Part shown: piece after piece, positions 27,280 through 38,249 of the stretch | Layout: every line of letters starts with the position of its first letter | How positions within the stretch are numbered: the stretch's first letter is position 1 | From: Pedobacter sp. SYSU D00535 | GTDB lineage: Bacteria; Bacteroidota; Bacteroidia; Sphingobacteriales; Sphingobacteriaceae | Assembly (NCBI RefSeq): GCF_017355855.1 | Contig: NZ_JAFEWD010000002.1 | Coordinates: forward strand, 310,001-374,000 | Direction of reading: 5' to 3' | Length of the DNA stretch: 64,000 nucleotides | Made by a program: the position numbers and the translations under genes | Notes under the pieces: generated by a model | Databases searched by the model: none | Told to the model about the DNA's origin: nothing | What the model saw: only the letters and a program-made list of their open reading frames with translations

Positions 27280-27895
27280 TTATTTTACGGTTATTCCAGT
27301 TACTTCTTTTAGCTTGAAGTAGGATTTAGCAGCGGGGATAAATACTTCGATTTCCTTCCAGTCGATAGTTACGCTTTTCCCGATAAAGGCTTTGGGATTG
27401 CTGATATACTTTTCAGAACCAGGAAATTGTCTAAGCCATATGAAGCTCTTTTCTTTGTTATCCGAGCCGGTGAGAATGAAATAATTAAAGTCTTTCGTGT
27501 CAATTCTTTTGAGCACTCCTGTACTGGCCGAGCTAAGTTCGGCGTCGTCCGAGGAGTCAGATTTTACCAGGGCCATCGAGAGTTTTAAAAAGGACTCGCA
27601 GTTCTGATTCAGCAGGTTTTTCCCGATATCCATTCCCAACTGGCGCATAGCAGTTTGGTCTGTTATCTCCACTTTGCGTTCCTGCGTTAACGGAATTAGT
27701 AAAGCCGCCTGCTTCCCAAAGCAGTCCATAAAGGCTGTCTCTGCTTTTTCTTTTGTCTGGATGGACGAGAATCAAGCGTTTTCAGGCAGGCGCAATAGAA
27801 TCTGTAATGTTTTGTTCTATTGGGCCGGTTTTACTTTGTGCGGTGGTAAAGAAGCAAAGAAGAGACAGTGCGGCGGATAACGTTAGGTGTTTCAT
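27280..27895 (-). pseudogene. Secreted Cys-rich protein gene with two -1 frame shifts
   Basis: The gene begins with MKHLTLSAALSLLCFFTTAQ, a good signal peptide, then runs into a TGA after 37 codons (27782-27784). Its continuation is in another frame: adding one T near 27794 gives DSICACLKTLD, and one more T near 27770 gives DFSSIQTKEKAETAFMDCFGKQ, joining smoothly to the long downstream frame that ends at 27280. The restored protein would be about 203 residues, with a CxC motif and MDCFGKQ and NQNCESFLK cysteine motifs typical of small exported Bacteroidota proteins whose function I do not know. Either the gene is decayed or the assembly has two homopolymer errors. Taken as it stands, only a 149-residue fragment starting MDCFGKQAALL could be made, without signal peptide. 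Confidence 0.7.
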
Positions 27896-27940
27896 GTTTT
27901 ATTTTTTGCAAACATACGCCGGTGGCTAAGTCAGGTTACC

Positions 27941-27983
27941 AAAAAACAAAAGAGGCAGCTTAAACGCTGCCTCTTTTGTTTTT
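27941..27983. terminator. Bidirectional-looking terminator
   Basis: ACAAAAGAGGCAGC pairs with GCTGCCTCTTTTGT, flanked by A6 on the left and T5 on the right, so it can work on both strands. On the minus strand it ends the M13 peptidase transcript, whose stop codon overlaps the outer arm. Confidence 0.9.
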
Positions 27984-30015
27984 ACCAGATTCTAATCCTG
28001 TCTTCCGGTTTTTTATAAAGTTTGTCTCCCGGTTTCACATTAAATGCTTCGTACCAGGCATCCATGTTTACCGGCGCACCAATGGTGCGATAAGGACCCG
28101 GAGAGTGTGGGTCAGTAACAATAAATTGTGCGGCCGTCTCATTCAGAATATTTCCTCTCCAAACCTGCGCCCAGGAAAGGAAAAAGCGTTGATCGGGTGT
28201 GAAACCGTCAATTTTCTCGTTCGACTGCCCTTGCTTCGTCATCTTGAAGGCTTCGTAAGCAGCATTTAAGCCGCCAAGGTCACCGATGTTTTCCCCAAGG
28301 GTAAATTTACCGTTTACATGCAGGGTGTCCAGCACGGTATAGGCGTTAAATTGCTCTACCAACGCTTTGGTCTTTGCATCAAACTTAGCTCGATCTTCGT
28401 CTGTCCACCAGTTTCTCAAGGTTCCGTCTTTATCGTACTGACTTCCGGAATCGTCAAAACCGTGGGACATTTCGTGCCCTATGACAGCACCGATACCACC
28501 ATAATTTACTGCGTCATCGGCGTTAGGATCAAAAAACGGGAATTGAAGAATTCCCGCAGGGAAAACAATCTCGTTCATCACCGGACTGTAATAAGCATTT
28601 ACAGTAGGAGCCGTCATTCCCCAACGGGTACGGTCTACCGGTTTACCTAGCTGGTTGATCATATCATTGTATGCCCAAACAGAAGCATTACGGACGTTAT
28701 TGAAGTGAGAAGTCCTGCTTATTTCCAGACCTTCGTAGTTTTTCCATTTGTCCGGATAACCGATCTTCGCTTTAAATGCCGCCAGCTTAGCCAGAGCCTT
28801 TTCCTTCGTCGCGTCGCTCATCCAATCCAATCCTTTGATGCGGATTTCAAATGCTTTGCGCAGATTTTCTACCAGTACCTGCATTCTCGCTTTCGCCTCC
28901 GGCTTAAAATGTTCCTTCACATACAGCTGTCCAAGCAACTCACCAATAGTATTATCAGTTAATGCAGAAACGCGTTGCCAGCGTGGCGTTTGTATTTTTT
29001 GGCCGGTTAGCACCTTGTTGTAGGCAAAGTTGGCATTCACGAAAGGAGAACTCAACTGAGACGCTGCGTTTTTCAATACGTTCCACTGCAGATAGGTTTT
29101 CCAGTCCGCTACAGGAACTTTACCCAGAAGGGAATTCAACCCTACAAAAAACTGGGGGTTAGAAACGAGAATGGTGTCCTGTCCGTTTACTTTCAGCTTG
29201 CTCAGGTACGACTTCCAGTTAATTGCTGGTGTCGACTTGTTGAATTCAGAAATGGCAAACTTGTTATACGTTTTCTGCGGGTCACGCATCTCTACGCGGC
29301 CCATTTGTTGTTCGGCAAGCGCTTTTTCAATAGTAAATATTGTTTCAGCATGTTTTTGAGCTACAGCCGCCGATGTTCCTGTCAACTGAAACAGCGTGCT
29401 CACATATGTTTTTAGAGCCTCTTGTGCTTTTAAACTTCTGGCATCCGTTTTCAGATAATAGTCTCGATCCGGAAGAGAGATACCGCCCTGCGTCAGTTGC
29501 GGAACCATCTTTTCCACGTTTTTCCGGTCCTGACCAACATGGAAACCGAACATGGGCGATGCGGCACCGGCGATGCGTAAATTCGCAGCTTCATTAAGTA
29601 CTCCAGAGAGATCCTTTATTCCCTGAATTCGACTAAGATCTGGTTTGATAGGCTGGTATCCTGCTTTTTCAATAGCTAGGCTGTCCATGGCCGCCGCGTA
29701 AAAGTCACCTACTCTTCTTTCAATAGAGCCTTTAGGTGCAGTCTTGTCTGCAGCAGCATCTGCGAGCAATTTCTTCACTGCGTTGATGTTAAAATCTCTG
29801 AGTACCTGGAAGCTTCCCCAACGGGTTTCCTTTGCGGGGACGGGGTTGTTCCTGATCCAGGTACCGCCTGCGTAGGTATAGAAGTCATCTCCGGGTTTTA
29901 CAGAAAGATCCATATGTGCCGGATCGATGAATTTTTGCTGAGATTCCTGGGCGGAAACCTGAAGGGTACAAGCAATCATACCCATTGCAATAAGCTTAAA
30001 ACTTTTACTATTCAT
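27982..30015 (-). CDS. M13-family metallopeptidase (neprilysin/PepO-like)
   Basis: A 677-residue zinc endopeptidase with an N-terminal signal peptide (MNSKSFKLIAMGMIACTLQVSAQ). The M13 N-terminal domain spans about 40-420 and the catalytic domain about 475-677. Zinc and catalytic residues are in VIGHEMSHGFDDSGSQYDKDG (HExxH near residue 514) and ENIGDLGGLNAAYEA (third ligand Glu near 573). The substrate-backbone motif NAYYSP near 475 and the C-terminal HSPGPYRTIGAPVNMDAWYEAFNV are also standard. Length is typical. It is exported to the periplasm or cell surface and cuts peptides shorter than about 40 residues in the characterised members. It is monocistronic, between terminators. Confidence 0.96.
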   Translation of the reverse strand: MNSKSFKLIAMGMIACTLQVSAQESQQKFIDPAHMDLSVKPGDDFYTYAGGTWIRNNPVPAKETRWGSFQVLRDFNINAVKKLLADAAADKTAPKGSIERRVGDFYAAAMDSLAIEKAGYQPIKPDLSRIQGIKDLSGVLNEAANLRIAGAASPMFGFHVGQDRKNVEKMVPQLTQGGISLPDRDYYLKTDARSLKAQEALKTYVSTLFQLTGTSAAVAQKHAETIFTIEKALAEQQMGRVEMRDPQKTYNKFAISEFNKSTPAINWKSYLSKLKVNGQDTILVSNPQFFVGLNSLLGKVPVADWKTYLQWNVLKNAASQLSSPFVNANFAYNKVLTGQKIQTPRWQRVSALTDNTIGELLGQLYVKEHFKPEAKARMQVLVENLRKAFEIRIKGLDWMSDATKEKALAKLAAFKAKIGYPDKWKNYEGLEISRTSHFNNVRNASVWAYNDMINQLGKPVDRTRWGMTAPTVNAYYSPVMNEIVFPAGILQFPFFDPNADDAVNYGGIGAVIGHEMSHGFDDSGSQYDKDGTLRNWWTDEDRAKFDAKTKALVEQFNAYTVLDTLHVNGKFTLGENIGDLGGLNAAYEAFKMTKQGQSNEKIDGFTPDQRFFLSWAQVWRGNILNETAAQFIVTDPHSPGPYRTIGAPVNMDAWYEAFNVKPGDKLYKKPEDRIRIW

Positions 30016-30249
30016 TAATGATTTGTGTTAATAAGTAGATTTCCTAAAAATAACTTCTGATCGGTTGAAAAATTATTCTGATTAAGTGGCGGGATTGGAA
30101 ATCCAGGTGTAAAAGAACTAATATGTTCCGAGAATGACAAAGAGGATTTTTAATTTTTTCGTTACAATAACTTAATCTACGAGTGCTGAGGGGGGAAGAT
30201 AGTGACTAGACTAGTGTTCTGTTGGTACAACAGCATTAGCATTCAAAAG

Positions 30250-30287
30250 ACAAAAGCCTGTAAAACGTTACAGACTTTTGTTTTTTG
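30250..30287 (-). terminator. Hairpin downstream of glgB
   Basis: CAAAAGCCTGTAA pairs with TTACAGACTTTTG, with one C-A mismatch and a 4-base loop. On the plus strand a long T run follows; on the minus strand, where glgB ends 11 bp away, TCTTTTG follows. It probably ends the glgE-treS-glgB transcript. The rest of the interval from 30016 to 30249 has no gene. Confidence 0.65.
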
Positions 30288-30298
30288 TTTGTCTGGTA

Positions 30299-32302
30299 TC
30301 AATCGTAATCTCTCAGATATTTCAACACCGTTATTCCGAGAGGAGGAAGCGTGAGGTTCACCGAGTGAGAACGTCCGTGTTTAGGAATAGGGAAGGCCTC
30401 AATATCTCCGCTGTTCAAAATATCCGCACCGCCATATTTGAGATTATCTGAATTGAAAATTTCTTGGTAATAGCCCATCTTCGGCACACCGATACGGTAG
30501 TTTTCTTTCACTGCAGGCGTAAAGCTGGCCACAAAGATCAAGGACTCGTCCGGATCTTTTCCTTTCCTCAGCCAGCTGATCACACTGTTTGCCGAGTCAT
30601 TGATGTCGATCCATTCAAAGCCCTCCCAGCTGAAATTGTTTTCATAGAGTGCCGACTCGCCTTGATAGAGTTCGTTCAGGTCTTTTAGCACTTTTTGAAT
30701 GCCGTTGTGTAACGGATGGTTGTTTTCATGCCAGTCAAGACTGAAGTCGTGACGCCATTCATGTCGTTGCGCAAAATCTCCTCCCATGAAGATTAGTTTC
30801 GCACCGGGGTGCCCGAACATATAGCTGAACAGCAGCCGCAAGTTGGCAAACTGCTGCCATTCGTCGCCCGGCATTTTATTGATTAGCGAACCCTTTCCGT
30901 ATACGACCTCGTCGTGTGAAAGGGGCAGGGTGAACTTCTCTGTAAAGGCGTACACTAAGCTAAAGGTGATTTCGCCTTGGTGATACCTGCGGTAGATAGG
31001 GTCGGTCTGGAAATAGTGAAGCGTGTCGTGCATCCAGCCCATCATCCATTTCATATCAAAGCCTAATCCTCCGATGCTGGTTGGATGGGTAACGCCCGGC
31101 CAAGAAGTTGACTCTTCCGCCACCGTAAAGACGTCGGGGTGATGTTGATGAACTGCGTCGTTAAATTCCTTCAAGAAGCTGATAGCTTCCAGGTTCTCCC
31201 GACCGCCGTGCTGATTGGGGATCCATTCGCCTTCCTTCCGCGAGTAATCGAGGTAAAGCATCGACGCAACAGCATCTACACGCAAACCGTCAATATGATA
31301 TTTATCCAGCCAATAAAGGGCATTGGAGATCAGAAACGCTCTTACCTCATTTCTCTCCAGATTGAAAATGTTACTTTTCCAATCGGGGTGAAAACCTTTT
31401 CTCGGATCTGCGTACTCATAGAGGTGTGTGCCGTCAAAGTAACCCAGGCCGTGCTCGTCGGTAGGGAAATGGGAAGGCACCCAATCCAGAATTACGCCTA
31501 TTCCTTCCTGGTGCAGTGCGTCAATTAGGTGCATGAATTCCTGCGGTGTGCCGAACCTGCTGGAAGGAGCATAGTAGCCTGTAAGCTGATAGCCCCAAGA
31601 GCCGTAGAAGGGGTGCTCCATCACCGGCATAAACTCCACATGCGTAAAGCCCATGTACTTACAGTATTTCGGAAGCTCCACTGCCAGGTCCTTGTAGCAA
31701 AGGAATTCCCCTTCTGCATTTCTTCGCCAGGACCCAAGGTGTACCTCGTAGATGGAGATGGGCTTGCTAAGCGCATGGGTGCTGGCCCGCTCTTTCATCC
31801 AATGTTCGTCGTTCCAAGTGTAGCTGGTGTCCCAAACGACGGTAGCGGTGGCGGGAGGCGTTTCCCAATGAAAAGCATAAGGGTCGCCTTTTTCTACTGA
31901 GTAGCCGTTAAACGACTCAATAAAGTATTTGTAATATTCTTTGTCGCCTACCTCCGGTAAGAAGGCTTCCCATACTCCCGATCCATCCCAGCGAAGTTTC
32001 ATCGGATGCCCCTGCCGGTTCCATGCGTTAAAATTGCCTACTACCGAGACGAAGCGGGCATTTGGTGCCCAAACAGCGAAGTACGTTCCTTTTTGGCCTC
32101 CTACTTCCACCAGATGTGCGCCGAGCTTGTTGTAGAGATGATAGTGTTTCCCGGCCTTAAAAAGTTCTATATCGAAATCAGAGAACAAGGAAAAGTGCGA
32201 TTGTTCATCAGTCATCAGTCCCACTCCCTGAAGGGATTCCCCTGCATTTTCTTCGTACTGTGGTACTATTTGCGATTTTCTTCGTGTCATAACTTTCTTC
32301 AT
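30299..32302 (-). CDS. glgB: 1,4-alpha-glucan branching enzyme
   Basis: A 667-residue GH13 enzyme that makes alpha-1,6 branches in linear alpha-glucan. It has an N-terminal CBM48 module (about 30-130, [22 protein letters not shown]), the catalytic barrel with nucleophile Asp in [15 protein letters not shown] (about residue 335), acid/base Glu in [12 protein letters not shown], and the transition-state-stabilising Asp in [12 protein letters not shown], then the C-terminal beta domain. It is shorter than long proteobacterial GlgB since the extra N1 module is missing. Lies 1 bp after treS and so forms the last step of a three-gene GlgE-pathway operon; ATGs at codons 1 and 5 are both possible starts. 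Confidence 0.97.
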   Translation of the reverse strand: MKKVMTRRKSQIVPQYEENAGESLQGVGLMTDEQSHFSLFSDFDIELFKAGKHYHLYNKLGAHLVEVGGQKGTYFAVWAPNARFVSVVGNFNAWNRQGHPMKLRWDGSGVWEAFLPEVGDKEYYKYFIESFNGYSVEKGDPYAFHWETPPATATVVWDTSYTWNDEHWMKERASTHALSKPISIYEVHLGSWRRNAEGEFLCYKDLAVELPKYCKYMGFTHVEFMPVMEHPFYGSWGYQLTGYYAPSSRFGTPQEFMHLIDALHQEGIGVILDWVPSHFPTDEHGLGYFDGTHLYEYADPRKGFHPDWKSNIFNLERNEVRAFLISNALYWLDKYHIDGLRVDAVASMLYLDYSRKEGEWIPNQHGGRENLEAISFLKEFNDAVHQHHPDVFTVAEESTSWPGVTHPTSIGGLGFDMKWMMGWMHDTLHYFQTDPIYRRYHQGEITFSLVYAFTEKFTLPLSHDEVVYGKGSLINKMPGDEWQQFANLRLLFSYMFGHPGAKLIFMGGDFAQRHEWRHDFSLDWHENNHPLHNGIQKVLKDLNELYQGESALYENNFSWEGFEWIDINDSANSVISWLRKGKDPDESLIFVASFTPAVKENYRIGVPKMGYYQEIFNSDNLKYGGADILNSGDIEAFPIPKHGRSHSVNLTLPPLGITVLKYLRDYD

Positions 32303-32303
32303 T

Positions 32304-35300
32304 TTATGCAGTTACCATTCCGTTATCCTGCATAATTGCCTTAATTCCCCTTATCGGGATGATGACCCAGTCAGGTCGGTTGTTCAGTTCGTAATTTAGC
32401 TCGTATATCGCTTTTTCCAGCAGGAAGGTTTGCATCAGGATATTCAGATCTTCCTTGTTGTTAGGCACGAGTGGAGTTCCTGAAACGGTTTCCAGATAAG
32501 CTTTCATGAAGAACCCGCTCATATAATGATACCACTGTTCTGCGTAAGGTAACAGCTTCTCCATGTCTTCTCGGTTGATCTGATCATCAAGGAAAAGACC
32601 GCCATAAGCGGCATAATGGAAAGACCTGATCATGCCTGCCACATCGCGAAGTGCTGATCTTTTCAGCCTTCTCTCGCTGTACGGTCTTGCCGGTTCGCCT
32701 TCAAAGTCGAGGATTACGAAGTCTTTACCAGTAAACAATACCTGACCGAGATGATAGTCGCCGTGAGTTCTGATCTTCACCACATCTATTTTTTTGCTAT
32801 AGATGCGTTTCAGCACATTCAGGATTTCAGTGCGCATGTTCAGCAGTTCTTCCGCTTCTCCGCGGATACTTTCATCCACCTTTTTGATATTCCGGCTTTG
32901 ATTCTGGAAGGTAGCTCTTACCAGGGATTGGAGGGAAGAGAATAGCGATCGCTGGTAGTGCAGCGAGTACTCTTCGGGCCTGAACTCTGGTATGTCGTCG
33001 CCTTTCAACAAAGCAAGATGCATCTCACCGGTCCTGACTCCCAGCAGACGAGCTCTTTCAGCTATGCTCGCATCCAGAAGCAACTTAAATTCTTCAGGAG
33101 CATCTTCGTAGGCAACGGGGTCTGTCAGTGTTCCCCGAAGGTCGGAAGCTGGCGGTTCTACCCGTGTTCCTGACAATAGCGTTTGATTGTAGTCGTTCAG
33201 ACGGTCAAGCATGTAACTCCATGCGTCACCGCTGTTCTCCACCATTTCCTGCATCATGCCTAACACCATGGTGTCTTTCTCATATTTCCATTCAATTGCG
33301 CCTAAAAATGATGGAATATTTTCAAAGTGGGCATGGTTGGTGAGGAAATGGGTAATTTCCAGATCCGGGTTAATAGCGCGGTCGACCTTCCGATAGATCT
33401 TCAGAAAGAACTTATTGTCGAAGGTGAGGGAGGTATTGCTCTGTTCAGCAGACAAAACACGCGATTTCACTTTCTCATGCTCAGAAACATAGGTCCTCAG
33501 GGCCTTGGTTCCTGAAAACGCCAGCGCGCTGTCTCTTAAATCGATGGTTTGGTTTCCGGAAATCTTATTAAACAACAACTGCTGAAACTCTTCACAAAAC
33601 AGCGCATCGAACAGCACGCCGTCTTCACCCTCCAGCCGCAGTCTCGATAGCACCGCTTTAGGGTTCTCTGATTCCAGGGTTGCTGCTACAGAGGCTGATC
33701 CAAAGGTAACGGGCAGCTGATAGATTTCTGGTAGTCCGCTATGGTAAGCTACTTCTACCAGTAGGATTACTGCTCCACTTTTAGCAAGGGGAATAGCAGC
33801 ATGATTGATGATCTTAATACTTTCTATCGACCGTCCCTTACCTCCAAACCAGCGCACTTTCATCAGATAGTCGGGCAAAATCGTTTTCTCCAGGCGGGCG
33901 AAGGTCTCTTCTTTGGTAAAGTCTTTCCAGCTTGTCAGTTCTACCATTGGCAGTGTCCGTTGCTCCGGAACGTCTGCATTCACCTGCTCTAATAAAAACC
34001 AGTAGCAATCGTAGGGGCCCAGGGTAAAGAAATAAGGCGTTTCGTCCTTGATGCCAGGAAACTTATTCTTACTGAACACTTCAACCGGAACGTATCCCTT
34101 GTAAGCACTCAGATCCAGTTCTGCCGGTTGCGAGTAGCGCGATAGGTTAACGATAACGAGCATTGTTTCGTCCTCATAAGTCCGCGTAAATGCGAGTACC
34201 TTCGAGTTCTCCAGGTTCAAAAACTTGAGATCTCCCCGGCTAAAGGCTTTGTATTGCTTACGTGTATTGATGATCCGTTTGGTCCACCACAACAATGAGC
34301 TGGTGTTTCTGCGTTGGATATCTACGTTTACCGACTCGTAGTGGTAGGACGGGTCGAGGATCACCGGCAGGTACAGCTTGTGCGGGTTTGCTTCAGAGAA
34401 ACCTGCATTCCGGTCGGACGACCACTGCATAGGCGTGCGCACCCCGTCGCGGTCGCCGAGGTAGAAATTGTCTCCCATCCCGATCTCATCGCCGTAATAA
34501 ATAACAGGGGTGCCGGGCAGCGAGAATAACAGGTAATTCAGCAGCTCGATCTTCTGCCGGCTATTGTCCATTAGCGGTGCCAGGCGGTGGCGGATGCCGA
34601 GGTTAATACGGGCTTTCGGGTCTTTAACATACACTTTATACATGTAGTCACGCTCCTCGTCCGTCACCATCTCAAGCGTCAGCTCGTCGTGATTACGGAG
34701 GAAGATGCCCCACTGACACGTTTCAGGGATGTCCGGGGTTTGATCAAAGATGTCGGTGATCGGATACCGGTCTTCCATTTGCAAAGACATAAACATCCGG
34801 GGCATTACCGGAAAATGGTAGTTCATGTGACATTCATCGCCGTCTCCAAAATAGGCTGCCGAATCCTCAGGCCACATATTTGCCTCCGCCAGCAACAGCG
34901 TTCCCGGGAATTTCTCGTCGACATGTTTGCGCAGCTTTTTCAAAAAGGCATGCGTCTCGGGAAGGTTCTCGCAGTTCGTCCCTTCTCTTTCAAACAGATA
35001 AGGCACTGCATCCAGCCGGAAGCCATCAACGCCCATCCGACACCAATAGTCGATCATCTTGAAGACCTCTTCCTGCACCTGGGGGTTGTCATAGTTCAGG
35101 TCAGGCTGGTGATGGAAAAACCGGTGCCAGTAGTATTGCTGGGCAACAGGGTCCCAGGTCCAGTTGGAAGTTTCATAATCCTGGAAAATAATGCGGACTT
35201 CCCTGAATTGATTCGGGTTATCGGTCCATACATAATAATCCCGGTATGGCGATCCTTTCGGCGATTTTCTTGCCCGCTGGAACCAGGGGTGCTGGTCCGA

Positions 35301-35639
35301 CGTATGGTTGATCACCAGCTCGGTAATGACCTTCAGATTGCGTTTGTGAGCTTCTTTTAAAAATTGCCTGAACTCCTTAATGTCGCCATAGGAGGGATTG
35401 ATGCTGTAGTAGTCCGCAATATCATAGCCGTCATCCTTTAACGGGGATGGGTAAAACGGCAGCAACCAGATAGCAGTTACCCCCAGGTTCTGCAGGTAAT
35501 CGAGTTTTTCAAAAAGTCCTTTAAAGTCTCCAATTCCATCGCAATTTCCATCGCGAAAAGCTTTGATGTGAAGTTCGTATATGATGGCATCTTTGTACCA
35601 GTGAAGCTTATCGTCTAGTTTCGTTTCTTTCTCAGGCAT
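32304..35639 (-). CDS. treS: Trehalose synthase/maltokinase fusion
   Basis: A 1111-residue bifunctional protein. The N-terminal GH13 domain (about 1-540) converts trehalose to maltose: [12 protein letters not shown] (nucleophile Asp), [12 protein letters not shown] (acid/base Glu) and [10 protein letters not shown] (third acid) are seen. The C-terminal half (about 570-1105) is a maltokinase of the Pep2/Mak type, with a kinase-like ATP site and [28 protein letters not shown] as the catalytic loop and metal-binding segment; it would make maltose 1-phosphate for GlgE. I start at [10 protein letters not shown], 7 bp after the glgE stop; a longer in-frame start would overlap glgE by 41 bp. Fusion of the two activities is common where the GlgE pathway occurs. 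Confidence 0.95.
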   Translation of the reverse strand: MPEKETKLDDKLHWYKDAIIYELHIKAFRDGNCDGIGDFKGLFEKLDYLQNLGVTAIWLLPFYPSPLKDDGYDIADYYSINPSYGDIKEFRQFLKEAHKRNLKVITELVINHTSDQHPWFQRARKSPKGSPYRDYYVWTDNPNQFREVRIIFQDYETSNWTWDPVAQQYYWHRFFHHQPDLNYDNPQVQEEVFKMIDYWCRMGVDGFRLDAVPYLFEREGTNCENLPETHAFLKKLRKHVDEKFPGTLLLAEANMWPEDSAAYFGDGDECHMNYHFPVMPRMFMSLQMEDRYPITDIFDQTPDIPETCQWGIFLRNHDELTLEMVTDEERDYMYKVYVKDPKARINLGIRHRLAPLMDNSRQKIELLNYLLFSLPGTPVIYYGDEIGMGDNFYLGDRDGVRTPMQWSSDRNAGFSEANPHKLYLPVILDPSYHYESVNVDIQRRNTSSLLWWTKRIINTRKQYKAFSRGDLKFLNLENSKVLAFTRTYEDETMLVIVNLSRYSQPAELDLSAYKGYVPVEVFSKNKFPGIKDETPYFFTLGPYDCYWFLLEQVNADVPEQRTLPMVELTSWKDFTKEETFARLEKTILPDYLMKVRWFGGKGRSIESIKIINHAAIPLAKSGAVILLVEVAYHSGLPEIYQLPVTFGSASVAATLESENPKAVLSRLRLEGEDGVLFDALFCEEFQQLLFNKISGNQTIDLRDSALAFSGTKALRTYVSEHEKVKSRVLSAEQSNTSLTFDNKFFLKIYRKVDRAINPDLEITHFLTNHAHFENIPSFLGAIEWKYEKDTMVLGMMQEMVENSGDAWSYMLDRLNDYNQTLLSGTRVEPPASDLRGTLTDPVAYEDAPEEFKLLLDASIAERARLLGVRTGEMHLALLKGDDIPEFRPEEYSLHYQRSLFSSLQSLVRATFQNQSRNIKKVDESIRGEAEELLNMRTEILNVLKRIYSKKIDVVKIRTHGDYHLGQVLFTGKDFVILDFEGEPARPYSERRLKRSALRDVAGMIRSFHYAAYGGLFLDDQINREDMEKLLPYAEQWYHYMSGFFMKAYLETVSGTPLVPNNKEDLNILMQTFLLEKAIYELNYELNNRPDWVIIPIRGIKAIMQDNGMVTA

Positions 35640-35646
35640 AGTTCGG

Positions 35647-37602
35647 TTATTTAAGTTCAACCCTGAATACATGCACGGGCATCTCAAAGGGGTTCAGTTC
35701 TACATAGTTCCAGTCATCCACCCAGCGGTAACGGCTACCACTTAGCAGGTCGTGCACAAGGTAAGGCTGGCCCGCCGTTAATCCCAACAGGTTTAGTGGC
35801 ACCTGCACATGCGCACCCTGGGTGTTGTGGACGTCGAGGTTAGCCACCACAATGAAGTGCTGGCCCGACTTCTTATCAATTTTCGCAAAGCAGAAGATTT
35901 GATCATTGCTGGTGCTAATCAACTCCAGGTTGTAAGTGGTGTGGAAGGCAGAATGTTCTTTTCGGATCCGATTAATCCGGGTGATAATGTCTTTAATGCG
36001 GGTATATTTATCCCAGTCCCAATGCCATATCTCGTATTTTTCATTGTCAATGTATTCTTCTTTGCCGGGACGGGGGGTGTTCAGACCGAATTCGTATACC
36101 GGTCCGTATAGACCATAGTTTGCGGACATGGTTGCAGCAAGAAGTAGGCGCAGGATATGTGCATTTTCTCCACCGTAAGTTAGAAAAGGTGGCAGGATAT
36201 CCGGTGTGTTGGGCCAGAAATTTGGCCTGAAATAGTACCTCCGCTCAGTTTTGGTAAGCTCGGTGATGTACTCTTCAAGTTCGTACTTGGTATTTCTCCA
36301 GGTAAAGTAGGTGTACGATTGGCTGAATCCGATCTTCGCCAGCCGTTCCATGATTCTGGGCCGCGTAAAAGCTTCGGCCAGGAAGATGATTTCAGGATGC
36401 GCTTTTCGAACCTCCCCAATCATCCATTGCCAAAACGGAAACGCCTTTGTATGCGGATTGTCTACCCGGAAGATGCTCACTCCCTGCTCAATCCAGTAGT
36501 CGATTACACTTTTTAATTCCTGCCAAAGGTTCTCCCAGTCTTCGCTTTCAAAGTTGATAGGAAGGATGTCCTCGTATTTCTTAGGCGGATTTTCAGCATA
36601 TTGAACGGTGCCATCTGGCCTCCATTTAAACCACTGCGGGTGTTCTTTTACGTAGGGATGATCGGGGGCGCACTGATAAGCAATGTCCATCGCGATTTCA
36701 ATGTCATAGGCTTTCGCCTGTTCAAGCAGGTCCTTGAAATCTGCCAGACTACCCAGCTCCGGGTGGATATCTTTATGACCTCCCAGCCTGTTTCCAATCG
36801 CCCAGGGAGAACCGGGCTCGCCCGGTTCAGCAACCAGCGAGTTGTTTTTACCTTTTCTGTTGATTTCTCCAATCGGGTGGATGGGAGGGAAGTAGATAAC
36901 GTCGAATCCCATCTTCGCTACCCGAGGCAACAGGCGAGCAGCATCTTTAAATGTCCCATGTTTTCCAGGCTCTGCAGCTGCTGATCGGGGGAAAAACTCG
37001 TACCAGGAGCTGAAGCCTGCTTTCTTTCGTTCAATCTCCACGTCGAATATGTGTGGATAAAGGGTGTCAAGCGTTTTATCGCGGAGCCGGTACATTAGTT
37101 GTGCTACCTCGTTGCTGGTGGCCAGGGCGACTAGCAGGTCGGGACTTTCATCTCCCCGAAGTCGCGAAGCATATTGTTGCAGGGCTGCTTTGTCACTTTC
37201 GGAGCTAGTAGCTAACGTTTTTTCTAATAGTTCGGCCCCGATTAAAAGCTCCACCCGAATGTCTTGATTGGCGTCGAATTTTTTCACCAGTCCTTTTTTC
37301 CAGGTGGTATAGTGGTCAATCCAGCCTTTGACCTGAAACTGGTAAAAGCCCAGCTGCTCCGGTTGGAGTATGGCCTCCCAATGGTCATTTATGACGAATT
37401 TCATAGGTAGCTCGGTCCAGTTATCCTGATCTTTCAATCTTACCAGAACTGCAGCCCCTACTTCGTCGTGACCGTCACTGAAAATATCGGCCGAGATAAT
37501 TACTTCTTCATGAATCGCCGCTTTTGCGGGAAATTGTCCCCCTTCAATAGCTGGCGATACGTTGGTGATGATAACTCTTTTTCTTCCGTCGGAATTAATC
37601 AT
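35647..37602 (-). CDS. glgE: Alpha-1,4-glucan:maltose-1-phosphate maltosyltransferase
   Basis: A 651-residue GH13_3 enzyme that transfers maltosyl units from maltose 1-phosphate to the non-reducing end of alpha-glucan. The N-terminal domain (RVIITNVSPAIEGGQFPAKAAIHEEVIISADIFSDGHDEVGAAVLVR) is typical of GlgE, followed by the barrel with FDVIYFPPIHPIGEINRKGKNNS, the nucleophile Asp in IFRVDNPHTKAFPFW and the acid/base Glu in IIFLAEAFTRPRIM. It is the first gene of the operon glgE-treS/mak-glgB; with GlgB it makes branched glucan from trehalose without ADP-glucose. No otsAB or treYZ genes occur in the window, so the trehalose source is outside it or taken up. Confidence 0.96.
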   Translation of the reverse strand: MINSDGRKRVIITNVSPAIEGGQFPAKAAIHEEVIISADIFSDGHDEVGAAVLVRLKDQDNWTELPMKFVINDHWEAILQPEQLGFYQFQVKGWIDHYTTWKKGLVKKFDANQDIRVELLIGAELLEKTLATSSESDKAALQQYASRLRGDESPDLLVALATSNEVAQLMYRLRDKTLDTLYPHIFDVEIERKKAGFSSWYEFFPRSAAAEPGKHGTFKDAARLLPRVAKMGFDVIYFPPIHPIGEINRKGKNNSLVAEPGEPGSPWAIGNRLGGHKDIHPELGSLADFKDLLEQAKAYDIEIAMDIAYQCAPDHPYVKEHPQWFKWRPDGTVQYAENPPKKYEDILPINFESEDWENLWQELKSVIDYWIEQGVSIFRVDNPHTKAFPFWQWMIGEVRKAHPEIIFLAEAFTRPRIMERLAKIGFSQSYTYFTWRNTKYELEEYITELTKTERRYYFRPNFWPNTPDILPPFLTYGGENAHILRLLLAATMSANYGLYGPVYEFGLNTPRPGKEEYIDNEKYEIWHWDWDKYTRIKDIITRINRIRKEHSAFHTTYNLELISTSNDQIFCFAKIDKKSGQHFIVVANLDVHNTQGAHVQVPLNLLGLTAGQPYLVHDLLSGSRYRWVDDWNYVELNPFEMPVHVFRVELK

Positions 37603-37825
37603 TACGTATGTTTTATAGATAGATAGAGAAGAGCTTCCTGTTAAAAGCTCTGTTCAAGAACTTTGTTCGGACAGTAAAAGTTTGAAGAAAATCGAATTCG
37701 AAATTTGGTGCAGGACAGTTATGTGAGCGGCCTATTTTGTTTAGAACTTATTTAGAGATAATTGGTTATTACACGAGTAAGCGGATTTGGTGGGGTCGTT
37801 AGTCACGATATTTAAGCAGCTGCCT

Positions 37826-38212
37826 ATGATCATAAAATCTACTTTAACGTTTCTTATCGCTTTAACTCTCTCTGCAGCCCATCTTCCATCACAGGGCGAG
37901 CGGGTAGTCGGCAAAATTGTGAATGAAGATTTGGAACCTCTGGAAGGGGTTACTATCCTGAACGGTCGTACAAGGATAAGCGCCCAAACAAATTCAAGTG
38001 GTGTTTACTCGATTAAAGCCGTCCCGGGGGATCCCTTACTTTTTTCTCTCTATGGACGTATAGGCACTCGCAAGGTCGTCCGGAATTTGAAGCAGGTGAT
38101 CAATATCATTCTTCTTGATGAACCGAAGGAGGAATTTGACATGGCAGAATTGGAGAAGAAACATCAGAAGCTTTCGAAATTAGCGCAACAGAAAGGCATT
38201 TGGAACTATTGA
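37826..38212 (+). CDS. Exported carboxypeptidase-regulatory-like domain protein
   Basis: A 128-residue protein. I start at the ATG giving MIIKSTLTFLIALTLSAAHLPSQ, a good signal peptide; an upstream TTG would add 13 residues in front. The mature part, GERVVGKIVNEDLEPLEGVTILNGRTRISAQTNSSGVYSIKAVPGDPLLFSLYGR, is a CarboxypepD_reg-like beta sandwich of the kind found at the N-termini of TonB-dependent receptors, but here it stands alone, followed by a short helical charged tail (KEEFDMAELEKKHQKLSKLAQQ). Role unknown, perhaps surface attachment or interaction. It is close to the next small gene (same strand, 38 bp) and divergent from the glgE operon. Confidence 0.72.
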   Translation: MIIKSTLTFLIALTLSAAHLPSQGERVVGKIVNEDLEPLEGVTILNGRTRISAQTNSSGVYSIKAVPGDPLLFSLYGRIGTRKVVRNLKQVINIILLDEPKEEFDMAELEKKHQKLSKLAQQKGIWNY

Positions 38213-38249
38213 CGTGGACATTAAAACTATGAGAAACAACACATCCCTC

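Noticed and set aside
27557-27775. Separate small gene in another frame (MILVHPDKRKSRD)
   Set aside because: It overlaps the broken secreted-protein gene in a shifted frame and has no family features; the frame-shift explanation accounts for it.
34587-35360. 257-codon plus-strand frame inside treS
   Set aside because: It is a shadow of a GC-rich coding region; no family motif is seen, and treS is complete on the other strand.
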